Under the pieces are notes generated by a model, which ran no database searches, had not been told where the DNA came from, and was given only the letters and a program-made list of their open reading frames with translations. A stretch of 64,000 nucleotides of DNA from Oscillospiraceae bacterium (GTDB lineage Bacteria; Bacillota; Clostridia; Oscillospirales; Ruminococcaceae), in assembly GCA_017555565.1 (NCBI GenBank), contig JAFZGF010000037.1:47982-111981 (forward strand). Direction: 5' to 3'. Below are positions 36,173 to 43,713 of the stretch, in pieces. Every line of letters begins with the position of its first letter. The stretch's first letter is position 1. A program made the position numbers and the translations under genes.

Positions 36173-36520
36173 TTATTCAGCTGTTTCTTCTTTTCCCATA
36201 TCACGGATTTTGTTGATCATTTTAACCATAACAAAAACAACAATGGCAATAAGCAGGAAATCGATGATATTCTGAACAAATGCACCGTATTTGATAGCTA
36301 CTTCAGCAACTTCTTCTGTTGCAGGAGTGATAACAAATTTAAGGTCTGCGAAATTTACGCCACCTGTAAGTACACCCAGAGCTGGCATAAGAACATCATT
36401 TACAAGGCTGTTTACGATTTTTGTAAAAGCTGAACCGATGATAACACCGACTGCCATATCCACTACGTTACCTCGGGAAATAAAAGTTTTAAATTCCTGT
36501 ACAAAGCCTTTTTTCTCCAT
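36173..36520 (-). CDS. mscL: Large-conductance mechanosensitive channel MscL
   Basis: 115 residues, a little short for the family. Seen: amphipathic N-terminus FVQEFKTFISRGNVVDMAVGVIIGSAFTKIVNSLVNDVLMPALG (TM1 and gate) and TM2 FVQNIIDFLLIAIVVFVMVKMINKI, then a short charged tail. Opens as a pentamer to relieve hypo-osmotic shock. Single gene. Confidence 0.95.
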   Translation of the reverse strand: MEKKGFVQEFKTFISRGNVVDMAVGVIIGSAFTKIVNSLVNDVLMPALGVLTGGVNFADLKFVITPATEEVAEVAIKYGAFVQNIIDFLLIAIVVFVMVKMINKIRDMGKEETAE

Positions 36521-36567
36521 AATAAATCTCCCTTTTAATTTCAGTTTAATTTATAAAATGTAAAGAA

Positions 36568-37032
36568 TCAAAGAATGTTGAATACCATTTTTTCAACAAC
36601 ATCCAAAGCCTGGCGGGCTTCTTTTTCGCAAATGCCTTTCATCGCCTTGTGATAAAACTCCTGCTGGCGCACTCTGGCCTCTTCGCACAGTTCTTTTGCC
36701 CTTGTGCAGAGGGTAAGGCGGACAACGCGTCTGTCTTTTTCATCCTGCTCTGTTTTAATCAGACCTTTTTTAACCAGGCTGTCTACATTGCGGCTGGCCA
36801 GCCCTTTTGTAGTACCCAGTTCTTTCACTATCTGATTTGCTGTATTAATGGTAGGGTCCTGATACATAATCATCATAAGCCCCAGTTCATTGGGAGACAA
36901 ATTAAAGCCGTCATTGGAATCATTGAAGGCTTTTCTGTACTGCCATACAAGACGGGAAAGTTTTACAAAAAGCTCCTCGCTCAGATTTTCAGAGGTTTGC
37001 TGCATAGAATCAGTTTTGATAATTTCACTCAT
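36568..37032 (-). CDS. MarR family transcriptional regulator
   Basis: 154 residues. Winged-helix core LSPNELGLMMIMYQDPTINTANQIVKELGTTKGLASRNVDSLVKKGLIKTEQDEKDRRVVRLTL (about 44-108), including the wing DEKDRRVV. I use the ATG at 37032, six bases after GGAG; the ATG at 37044 lies in front of that site. Dimer-forming helices at both ends. Target unknown; an inverted repeat upstream suggests autoregulation. Confidence 0.9.
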   Translation of the reverse strand: MSEIIKTDSMQQTSENLSEELFVKLSRLVWQYRKAFNDSNDGFNLSPNELGLMMIMYQDPTINTANQIVKELGTTKGLASRNVDSLVKKGLIKTEQDEKDRRVVRLTLCTRAKELCEEARVRQQEFYHKAMKGICEKEARQALDVVEKMVFNIL

Positions 37033-37071
37033 CAGATACTCCATCTTGGTTCACAAGTAAACCTTTACATT

Positions 37072-37117
37072 ATAATAAATCAAACGTTTTATTTAGTCAA
37101 GCAAAATATACTTTTGC
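37072..37117 (-). promoter_or_regulatory. Promoter and possible operator of the MarR gene
   Basis: On the minus strand TTGACT (37095-37100) and TATTAT (37072-37077) are spaced 17 bp. An inverted repeat GCAAAA / TTTTGC (37101-37117) abuts the -35 box and could be a MarR site. Confidence 0.6.
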
Positions 37118-37180
37118 ATAACCATCTGATATAATTATAAATTATTTATTCAAAGTTAGCAATATGTAATTATCTGACAG

Positions 37181-37214
37181 CAAAGCCGATATATGCTATG
37201 ATATATCGGCTTTG
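37181..37214. terminator. Palindrome after the secreted protein gene, possible terminator
   Basis: Perfect 14-bp stem CAAAGCCGATATAT / ATATATCGGCTTTG with a 6-nt loop, 6 nt beyond the stop of the gene at 37221. The T-run is weak on the minus strand. Confidence 0.55.
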
Positions 37215-37220
37215 GATATT

Positions 37221-37748
37221 TTATTGAATATTACTGATGAATTTGTCCGGATAAGCGGTGTGGACAGTCACTTTTTCAATAAGGGTTGCTGAATTATCTG
37301 TATAGAAAATCTTGTTTTCAAACATATCTTCTGCAATTTCTCTTATTTCTTTAAGCGAGTAGTTATATGTAGGAGAAACAATATACTTCAGCCTGGATAT
37401 GCTCTCGCCATCCTCTCCCCCCTGGGAGTACTCATAATAATGTACATAAGGCACTTTTCCTTTGTATTCAATACTGATTTTAACTGTGTCTGTAAAAGTT
37501 TTATCTTCCACTATTTCCATTTTTTTGTTGTTGCGGAAGCCATTGTAACTGCCTGATACATAGACATTGATTTTATCGTAATTCTGCGGATCTATATTTT
37601 CTTCTGTTTCTACGGTCTGAACAGTCTCTTTCTCAAGATATTCTGGATATCTCCGTGTGTCCCACACACTGATTTCCAAAGCTGTAACACCAAGCCCTAC
37701 TCCTATAAGTATTGCCCCTGCAAGCAGTGACACCAACAGTTTTTTCAT
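37221..37748 (-). CDS. Secreted or membrane-anchored protein of the PadR/HAAS operon
   Basis: 175 residues with an N-terminal signal-anchor (KKLLVSLLAGAILIGVGLGVTAL) and an extracytoplasmic beta-rich domain. Position after padR and a HAAS gene is where DUF4097-type putative adhesins usually sit, but the repeats of that family are not clear, so I leave it unnamed. C-terminal IEKVTVHTAYPDKF. Probably exported. Confidence 0.75.
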   Translation of the reverse strand: MKKLLVSLLAGAILIGVGLGVTALEISVWDTRRYPEYLEKETVQTVETEENIDPQNYDKINVYVSGSYNGFRNNKKMEIVEDKTFTDTVKISIEYKGKVPYVHYYEYSQGGEDGESISRLKYIVSPTYNYSLKEIREIAEDMFENKIFYTDNSATLIEKVTVHTAYPDKFISNIQ

Positions 37749-37814
37749 ATATACCTGTCCTTTCCTTTCACAAATATTATGGTCAAAATTGACAATACAA
37801 TTATTATCGTAAAT

Positions 37815-38819
37815 CTACGCATTCTCCGCTTTACCTCCTGCCAACATTTTTGTTAACCATAGTGTAAGAGATGCGAATATCACACAGCATCCTGCGCCTG
37901 CAATACATATGCCGATAAAGCCGATGCCTGTAGACATAAATACTATTACCGCCAGCAATGTACATACAATTGCCGCTACGGCAAGTGCTGCACATGGTAT
38001 CCATACACATAGTACTATCATTATTCTGATAAGCAATACAGCAAGATTTATCACAAAATCACCTGTCCCTTCTGTAATCTTTTTAATATTTAAAGATATT
38101 TTTTTTGCTGAATTTTTAAATGAAACACCGGTTTTTACAGCAGTATTTTTTATTGATGTGGCGGCATCTTCGCTTTTCCCCTTTAGGTTTCTATTTACCT
38201 TATCCACCTTATAAATCGTATCCTTTTTGATATCTTCATCGGGCGTACTGTTTTTATCACTATCTGTTCTTTCACCACAAGGTACAATAGTGGCATTTAT
38301 CACTCTGCTATTTATAAAATGGTATATAAACATAAGGCTGAAAGCAATACAGATGATATTGGCCAACAGCTCGGTAAGCCTTTGGATAATATGGTAAACC
38401 GAATATGGCAACCAGGAAAAAAGCCCTGCAAAAATATTTCCAGATATTACAACGGGATATCTGAGCACATTGAGTATTATCAACAGCACCACAAACTCCA
38501 CAAAAACACGGGCCATCTGGGCAGTAGAAAAACTGAGAATTTTTTCTGCAGTCTTTGAAAAATAGTCAAAGAACTGTCTGACATATATGTCCAGGGTTTT
38601 ATTTTCTATTTTTGTACTGTCTATATGATATGCGCTGAGTATTTCATGGGCCAACTCGTCCACGTCACCAAAGTCTTTTATAGCTTCAGCCTCGGATTTC
38701 CCCTCTTTCATTTTCATATTAATATGTCCGACATACTCATCAATTATATCTCGCCTTTCATTGTCTTTAAGAAGATATAATTTTCCATTAAGTCTGTTGA
38801 CAAAATCAAATCTGTTCAT
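37815..38819 (-). CDS. HAAS-domain (DUF1700-like) membrane protein
   Basis: 334 residues. N-terminal HAAS domain (FVNRLNGKLYLLKDNERRDIIDEYVGHINMKMKEGKSEAEAIKDFGDVDELAHEIL, about 3-60), then TMs near 105-150, 150-175 and a pair near 260-325, with a charged cytoplasmic segment between. HAAS proteins are co-encoded with PadR regulators and act in membrane-stress responses. The start lies 14 nt inside the end of padR, so translation is coupled. Confidence 0.88.
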   Translation of the reverse strand: MNRFDFVNRLNGKLYLLKDNERRDIIDEYVGHINMKMKEGKSEAEAIKDFGDVDELAHEILSAYHIDSTKIENKTLDIYVRQFFDYFSKTAEKILSFSTAQMARVFVEFVVLLIILNVLRYPVVISGNIFAGLFSWLPYSVYHIIQRLTELLANIICIAFSLMFIYHFINSRVINATIVPCGERTDSDKNSTPDEDIKKDTIYKVDKVNRNLKGKSEDAATSIKNTAVKTGVSFKNSAKKISLNIKKITEGTGDFVINLAVLLIRIMIVLCVWIPCAALAVAAIVCTLLAVIVFMSTGIGFIGICIAGAGCCVIFASLTLWLTKMLAGGKAENA

Positions 38820-39135
38820 TAATACTGTTCTCCTTTATATATCTGTTGACTACGCCAGCAAATTCCAGCCATTCAGCAGTAACGATTTTAAGATATATGC
38901 TGCCACTGGTGGTTATGCGGTAATATTTTCTGGCCGGTCCTTCCGAAGACTGCTCAAGATATGTATTGCAGTATCCGTCATTAACAAGCCTTTTCAGCAA
39001 TGGGTAAATTGTACCTTCATTAACATCCATCATTGCACCGACCTCGCTGACAAGTTGGTAGCCATATTTATCTTTTTTGCTGATAGCCAGAAGCACTACC
39101 AGCTCCAGTACTCCTTTTTTAAATTGGGTATTCAT
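38806..39135 (-). CDS. PadR family transcriptional regulator
   Basis: 109 residues. Winged helix with KGVLELVVLLAISKKDKYGYQLVSEV near 7-33, TIYPLLKRLVNDGYCNTYLEQSSEGPARKYYRITTSG near 46-83. Dimerises through C-terminal helices and represses its own operon; the upstream perfect palindrome across the promoter is the likely operator. First gene of a three-gene set with the HAAS and secreted proteins. Confidence 0.92.
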   Translation of the reverse strand: MNTQFKKGVLELVVLLAISKKDKYGYQLVSEVGAMMDVNEGTIYPLLKRLVNDGYCNTYLEQSSEGPARKYYRITTSGSIYLKIVTAEWLEFAGVVNRYIKENSINEQI

Positions 39136-39157
39136 ACCTCATCCCCTTTCGAATTTT

Positions 39158-39194
39158 ATTGTATACACACTACTTTGCATTATCAAGTAGTGTG
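39158..39194 (-). promoter_or_regulatory. padR promoter with overlapping perfect operator palindrome
   Basis: Minus-strand -35 TTGATA (39181-39186) and -10 TACAAT (39158-39163), 17-bp spacing. The exact inverted repeat CACACTACTT (39166-39175) / AAGTAGTGTG (39185-39194) with 9-nt spacer covers the region between and beside both boxes, as expected for an autorepressed PadR promoter. Confidence 0.8.
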
Positions 39195-39276
39195 CATTAC
39201 CTTTAAGAAAATCTTAATGAATTCTTAATAAACAGGATTTAAAATTTTCAACTTACAAACTGTGACAAATAATTTG

Positions 39277-39305
39277 TTGACAATTGGTCGTGGGTGTTAT
39301 ATAAT
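39277..39305 (+). promoter_or_regulatory. Consensus sigma-A promoter of the tRNA gene
   Basis: TTGACA (39277-39282) and TATAAT (39300-39305) match consensus exactly with a 17-bp spacer; the tRNA begins about 20 nt downstream. Confidence 0.88.
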
Positions 39306-39325
39306 ATTAAAGCACAATTTAATTC

Positions 39326-39402
39326 GGTCCTTTAGCTCAGTTGGTTAGAGCATCCGGCTCATAACCGGACGGTCCACAGTTCGAGTCTGTGAAGGACCAC
39401 CA
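39326..39402 (+). tRNA. tRNA with anticodon CAT (elongator Met or lysidine-modified Ile2)
   Basis: 77 nt with encoded CCA. Acceptor GGTCCTT / AAGGACC, D arm GCTC / GAGC, anticodon stem TCCGG / CCGGA around loop CTCATAA, T arm CACAG / CTGTG with TTCGAGT. All stems pair perfectly. The anticodon CAT plus body features similar to Firmicutes Ile2 tRNAs leave two readings: elongator Met, or Ile2 whose C34 becomes lysidine. Confidence 0.95.
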
Positions 39403-39406
39403 AGAT

Positions 39407-39432
39407 AAAAAGCACCCATTAGGGTGCTTTTT
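39407..39432 (+). terminator. Terminator of the tRNA gene
   Basis: Stem AAAAAGCACCC / GGGTGCTTTTT with loop ATTA directly after the CCA end. Confidence 0.92.
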
Positions 39433-39651
39433 ATTTTGCCTTCGCAGACGAGAACTGTCAGTTCGATAAGTAACACCCGAAAGATTGGAGTGTAAGCGAA
39501 CATTTTTTCGTCAGTGGAACTTATGCAGGGAGCTGTTTTTTACCTTCATTTGCTTAGAATAACGTTTGGTTCTATAGCTGTGTATTTTACTCTGCAGCCC
39601 GAAACAATGTTGGCAGCATTGCACTGTGAACAATAACATAATATAAATAAA
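39433..39651. other. Intergenic stretch after the tRNA with one weak hairpin
   Basis: No gene seen. GTTCG (39461-39465) pairs with CGAAC (39497-39501) with some inner pairing and is followed by ATTTTTTCG, a possible second terminator or small RNA end. The rest shows no clear feature. Confidence 0.35.
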
Positions 39652-39675
39652 AAAGGACACCGCAAGGTGTCCTTT
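39652..39675 (-). terminator. Terminator of the substrate-binding protein gene
   Basis: Stem AAAGGACACC / GGTGTCCTTT with loop GCAA, about 30 nt past the stop, followed on the minus strand by a long T-run. Confidence 0.92.
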
Positions 39676-39706
39676 AATATTTGGTTTTGACAGTTAATCT
39701 TTAAGA

Positions 39707-41515
39707 TTATTCTGTTACCAGGCCCTGAGCCAGTGCCAGGTAGTGGTTAGCTTTAACCAGATCCTGTGCATGAACATTGCCTGTTTCAACCAGTGTACCA
39801 ACTGTTGAGTAAACTGGCATTACGTAACCGTCGTTGTAAGCAACGAAGTCGTTCTGGTTGATAGCGTAAAGAACAGCTTTTCTCATGTTAACGTCTGTCA
39901 TTTTGCTGCCTTCCAGGAGGTTAAATACTGCGTATGTAACACCGTTGGAAGAACGTTTGAGAACTGTGAATTTAGCATCAGATTCTACAGAAGCAACGTC
40001 GTTTGCAGAAACGGAACCAAGGATGTCAACTTCGCCTGCACGGAATGCAGATGTTGCAGAAGTTGTATCTTTGATAAATTTCATGTAGATGTATTTGATG
40101 GAAGGTGCGAATCTTTCATCTTCTGGCATGTAACCTGGGTTCTTTTCGTATTCGATACCGTAGTCATCAGCTTTGATGAGCTGGTAAGGACCTGAACACC
40201 ACAGCATATCTGTCATTCCGCCTTTAACCTGTGCGTAGTCACCGTAGCAGATGTCTTTTGTTGGGTCGTAATCCATGCCGTTGAATGCAGAGTTGTATTT
40301 TTCAACCTGTTCTTTATGCAGGATACCAGCAGACTGGTGAGCAAGGTAGTTGAGAACCTGTGGGAATGCATATTTTGTTGTTACTTTAACAACCTGGTAT
40401 GTACCAGCAGCATTGTTAACTTCTTCGTCAACAGCTGTCAGAGCAGCAACTGGAACTTCAACGCCAGCGTTGAGTGTTTCGATGATAGCTGCACCTGTGT
40501 CGGAATCTTTAACAGTTTTGAGTTCTTCAATGTCTGTTACGATTTCGATTTTTTCCATGTGTTCATGGAGTGTGTTTGTTTTGTGTGTGCTGATTGTTTC
40601 TTTGTCTTTAGCTCTGTTCAGAGAGAATACAACGTCGTCAGCAGCAACGAGAACGCCTGTGTCAACAGCAACGCCGTTTTCTGTTTTTGCAAAGTGAACG
40701 TCGTCACGGAGCAGGAAGTAGTATGTTGCGTTGCCTTCGCCTACTGCGTAAGCGTGTGACAGTGAAGAGTCTGTCATGATTTCATCATCATCAGAAAGGT
40801 TGATAATTTTGATGTACTGGTTACCGGACAGTGTGTTCATTGTACCGTCGTTAGCCTGGATTGGGTCCAGTGTAGAAACAGCGGAAGAAGTCTGAGTAAG
40901 TGTCAGTTTTCTTGTGTCGTTGTTAGCTGCATCTACGTATTCGTACATTTCCCAACGACCTGGACGGGATTTTGGCTGGTAAATGCCTTCAGCTGTCAGC
41001 AGTTCGTTGTTGTAAGCCATCATTTTCATGGAAGCGTAGATTGGCAGTGTGTAAGCCATTTCTGTAACGAGGTAGTTTTCCAGTTCTGTGTAAGTTACAG
41101 CTGCGTTTGCTGCTGTTTCTTCAGCACCTTTGTCGATCAGCTGGTCAACTTTTTCGTCAAGGATTGGGCCGTAGTTATAGTTACCTGTTGAGTGGTAAAT
41201 GCCACGTACAGCATAGTCAACGTTACCTGTAACTGTTGTCCAACCTGTGAGAGCGATGTCATAGTTGCCTGCTTCTCTCTGCTGTCTCCAAGATGCAGAG
41301 TCTGGAACTGTGTTCATTTCTACTGTGAAGCCTGCTTTTGTCAGCTGGTCACGCAGAATGTTTGCGTTTGCTTCGCTGGAAGACTGAGCAAGGATTTTGA
41401 TTGTTTCTGGGTTTGTTGCGATGAGTTCGCTTTCTTCTTTAGAAGAACCGCCGCCGCAAGCTACCAGAGAGAATGCCATAACCATTGCCAGTGCAAGAGC
41501 AATAATCTTTTTCAT
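39707..41515 (-). CDS. Peptide ABC transporter substrate-binding lipoprotein, family 5, apparently circularly permuted
   Basis: 602 residues with a lipoprotein signal (MKKIIALALAMVMAFSLVAC, Cys20). Residues about 36-195 look like the normal C-terminal part of a family-5 SBP: ILRDQLTKAGFTVEMNTV, GNYDIALTGWTT, a D-rich segment, then MAYTLPIYASMKMMAYNNELL. Only after that comes the usual mature N-terminus (STLDPIQANDGT near 214-225), VLVAADDVVFSLNRAKD near 300, the mid-domain GPYQLIKADDYGIEYEKNPGYMPED, FRAGEVDILG, and NMRKAVLYAINQNDF. The protein ends KANHYLALAQGLVTE, where ordinary members continue into the part found here at the front. Length is normal for the family. It has its own promoter and hairpin leader after oppF, suggesting high expression. 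Confidence 0.9.
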   Translation of the reverse strand: MKKIIALALAMVMAFSLVACGGGSSKEESELIATNPETIKILAQSSSEANANILRDQLTKAGFTVEMNTVPDSASWRQQREAGNYDIALTGWTTVTGNVDYAVRGIYHSTGNYNYGPILDEKVDQLIDKGAEETAANAAVTYTELENYLVTEMAYTLPIYASMKMMAYNNELLTAEGIYQPKSRPGRWEMYEYVDAANNDTRKLTLTQTSSAVSTLDPIQANDGTMNTLSGNQYIKIINLSDDDEIMTDSSLSHAYAVGEGNATYYFLLRDDVHFAKTENGVAVDTGVLVAADDVVFSLNRAKDKETISTHKTNTLHEHMEKIEIVTDIEELKTVKDSDTGAAIIETLNAGVEVPVAALTAVDEEVNNAAGTYQVVKVTTKYAFPQVLNYLAHQSAGILHKEQVEKYNSAFNGMDYDPTKDICYGDYAQVKGGMTDMLWCSGPYQLIKADDYGIEYEKNPGYMPEDERFAPSIKYIYMKFIKDTTSATSAFRAGEVDILGSVSANDVASVESDAKFTVLKRSSNGVTYAVFNLLEGSKMTDVNMRKAVLYAINQNDFVAYNDGYVMPVYSTVGTLVETGNVHAQDLVKANHYLALAQGLVTE

Positions 41516-41551
41516 TGGTATCTACTCCTTAGATAGATTTTTATTTATGTG

Positions 41552-41614
41552 AAGCCCTTTTGGCTATTCACCTTACTTAATTATACGTTACAGGCCGATT
41601 AGCGACCTGTAACG
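41552..41614 (-). promoter_or_regulatory. Two hairpins in the leader of the substrate-binding protein mRNA
   Basis: Perfect stem CGTTACAGG / CCTGTAACG (41586-41614, 11-nt loop) right after the likely start of transcription, and a second imperfect hairpin GTGAAGCC...GGCTATTCAC (41552-41574). Neither is followed by a T-run. Structured 5' ends like these often stabilise an SBP message relative to its permease genes. Confidence 0.55.
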
Positions 41615-41619
41615 TACTG

Positions 41620-41648
41620 ATTTTACAATAAAACATTAAATATGTAAA
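41620..41648 (-). promoter_or_regulatory. Promoter of the substrate-binding protein gene
   Basis: On the minus strand TTTACA (41643-41648) and TAAAAT (41620-41625), 17-bp spacing, in the 213-nt gap between oppF and the SBP gene. Confidence 0.62.
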
Positions 41649-41728
41649 GTATTTTTTAGCAATATCTAATTATTTTACCATTTTGTAAATATTTGATTAC
41701 CTTTTGTTAACCAATGGCTAACATTTAA

Positions 41729-42718
41729 TTATTCAACGTTGTATTTCAGTGTGCCGTCAGCAACTTCCTGCCATCTGTGGCAAGCTACAAAGTGACCTGG
41801 TTTTGCTTCTACGAATTCTGGGTTTTCAGATGTACATTTTTCTGTAGCAAATGGACAACGTGCAGCAAAACGACAACCAACTTTAGGGTTGATTGGTGAA
41901 GTGATTTCACCTTTCAGGATGATTTTGTGGCTCTTTTCCAGAACGTTAGTTGAAGGAATAGCTGAAAGCAGAGCAATTGTGTATGGGTGCAGAGGTTCGT
42001 TGAAGATGTCGTTTTTGGAAGCTTTTTCGATAAGCTGACCAAGGTACATAACACCGATGTTTGTAGAAATGTGTTTTACAACAGAAAGGTCATGTGAAAT
42101 GAACATGTATGTAAGACCCATTTTCTTCTGCAGATCCATAAGCAGGTTGAGAATCTGTGCCTGAACAGATACGTCCAGAGCAGAAACAGGTTCGTCACAA
42201 ACGATGAACTGTGGGTTGATGGAAAGTGCGCGGGCAATAACTACACGCTGACGACGACCGCCGTCGAATTCGTGTGGGTACTGGTTGTAGGAACGCATTG
42301 GCAGACCTACCAGATCCATCAGTTCTTCAACTCTCCGTCTTCTTTCTTCAGCTGTTTTGTAAACTTTGTGAAGTTTGAGAGGTTCTTCGATAATCTGACC
42401 GATTGTCATACGAGGGTTGAGAGATGCATATGGGTCCTGGAAGATAATCTGCATGTTCTGACGCATTTTGCGCATTTCATCAGCAGAGAAGTTGTTGATG
42501 TCCATGCCGTCGTAGAGAACGTCGCCGGATGTTGCTTCGTGCAGACGAAGGATAACACGGCCCAGTGTGGATTTACCACAACCGGATTCACCTACGATAC
42601 CCAGTGTTTCACCTTTGTTGATTGTAAGGTTAACATCATCAACAGCGTGAAGGAAGCCTGCTGGAACAGCAAAATATTTTTTAAGACGTTTGGTTTCAAT
42701 AAGAACCTGGTTTTCCAT
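41729..42718 (-). CDS. oppF: Oligopeptide ABC transporter ATPase, OppF type
   Basis: 329 residues. Walker [10 protein letters not shown] near 43, Q-loop [16 protein letters not shown] near 95, signature-like [15 protein letters not shown] near 155 (the usual SGGQ appears as DGGR, a mild variant), Walker [14 protein letters not shown]-loop FISHDLS. C-terminal oligopeptide/dipeptide extension with [14 protein letters not shown], the Cys cluster that can hold an Fe-S centre in this subfamily. Start overlaps the oppD stop by one base. Confidence 0.94.
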   Translation of the reverse strand: MENQVLIETKRLKKYFAVPAGFLHAVDDVNLTINKGETLGIVGESGCGKSTLGRVILRLHEATSGDVLYDGMDINNFSADEMRKMRQNMQIIFQDPYASLNPRMTIGQIIEEPLKLHKVYKTAEERRRRVEELMDLVGLPMRSYNQYPHEFDGGRRQRVVIARALSINPQFIVCDEPVSALDVSVQAQILNLLMDLQKKMGLTYMFISHDLSVVKHISTNIGVMYLGQLIEKASKNDIFNEPLHPYTIALLSAIPSTNVLEKSHKIILKGEITSPINPKVGCRFAARCPFATEKCTSENPEFVEAKPGHFVACHRWQEVADGTLKYNVE

Positions 42719-43698
42719 TATTTTTCTTCCTCCTTGCTGAAAAGATCAAAGTGGCACATAAATTTATGGCCTTCACCCTTAACTGTTGGCTGCTGTGTTT
42801 TACAGATATCCTGACAGTAGCGGCAACGTGGGTGGAAGTAGCAACCTGTTGGCAGATCAGCTGCGTTGGAGATTGCGCCTTCGATAGGGATAAGTTCTGT
42901 TGAATCGTCATCCAGTTTTGGAATAGAGTCAAACAGACCTCTTGTGTAAGGATGTTTAGGGTTGAGGTAAACTTCTCTTACTGTACCGGCTTCAACGATC
43001 TGGCCGGCGTACATAATAGCAACATTGTCACATGTTTCAGCAACAACACCAAGGTCATGAGTGATCAGAACCATAGCCATTTTGTACTGTTCTCTCAGCT
43101 GGTTGATAATATCAAGAACCTGAGCCTGGATTGTAACGTCCAGAGCTGTTGTAGGTTCGTCAGCGATGAGCAGTTTTGGGTTGCAAAGCAGGCTCATTGC
43201 GATAACAACACGCTGTTTCTGACCGCCAGAGAACTGATGTGGATAGTCATCGTAACGGTCGGATTTAACACCAACGATTTCCAGCAGGTCGATAACACGT
43301 TTTTTAGCTTCAGCTTTGGAAACTTTTTCGTGGTTGATAACAACTTCGGAAAGCTGGTCGCCAACTGTCATAACAGGGTTAAGAGCAGTCATTGGGTCCT
43401 GGAAAATCATAGCAACACCGTTACCGCGCATTGCCTGGTTTTCTTTGTCTGTATTGAGAATTACGTTTTTGCCTTCAAAGTAGATTTCGCCATCTACAAT
43501 AATTCCAGGTGGGTCAGGAATAAGCTGCATGATGGAGAGAGCTGTTGTAGTTTTGCCAGCACCTGTTTCGCCAACAAGACCAAGAGCTTCACCTTCTTTT
43601 ACCTGGAAATCGATGCCGTTAACAGCTTTTGCTGTAGCATCGTGTGTAACATAGTGAACATGAAGGTTTTTAACGTCTAAAACTACATTTTTATCCAT
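42718..43698 (-). CDS. oppD: Oligopeptide ABC transporter ATPase, OppD type
   Basis: 326 residues from the ATG at 43698 (MDKNVVLDVKNLHV), with GGAGG upstream. Walker A GETGAGKTT, IFQDPMTALNPVMTVGDQL, signature FSGGQKQRVVIAMSL, Walker B LLIADEPTTALD, H-loop LITHDLG, and a C-terminal Cys cluster CYFHPRCRYCQDIC. Energises the peptide importer with OppF. Confidence 0.95.
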   Translation of the reverse strand: MDKNVVLDVKNLHVHYVTHDATAKAVNGIDFQVKEGEALGLVGETGAGKTTTALSIMQLIPDPPGIIVDGEIYFEGKNVILNTDKENQAMRGNGVAMIFQDPMTALNPVMTVGDQLSEVVINHEKVSKAEAKKRVIDLLEIVGVKSDRYDDYPHQFSGGQKQRVVIAMSLLCNPKLLIADEPTTALDVTIQAQVLDIINQLREQYKMAMVLITHDLGVVAETCDNVAIMYAGQIVEAGTVREVYLNPKHPYTRGLFDSIPKLDDDSTELIPIEGAISNAADLPTGCYFHPRCRYCQDICKTQQPTVKGEGHKFMCHFDLFSKEEEK

Positions 43699-43713
43699 TG
43701 TATATACCTCCAA

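Noticed and set aside
39707-41515. Frameshift or misassembly explaining the odd order of SBP segments
   Set aside because: One uninterrupted frame with its own signal peptide, ribosome site and terminator, normal total length and neat segment borders; a chimera by misassembly is unlikely though read-level checking would settle it.
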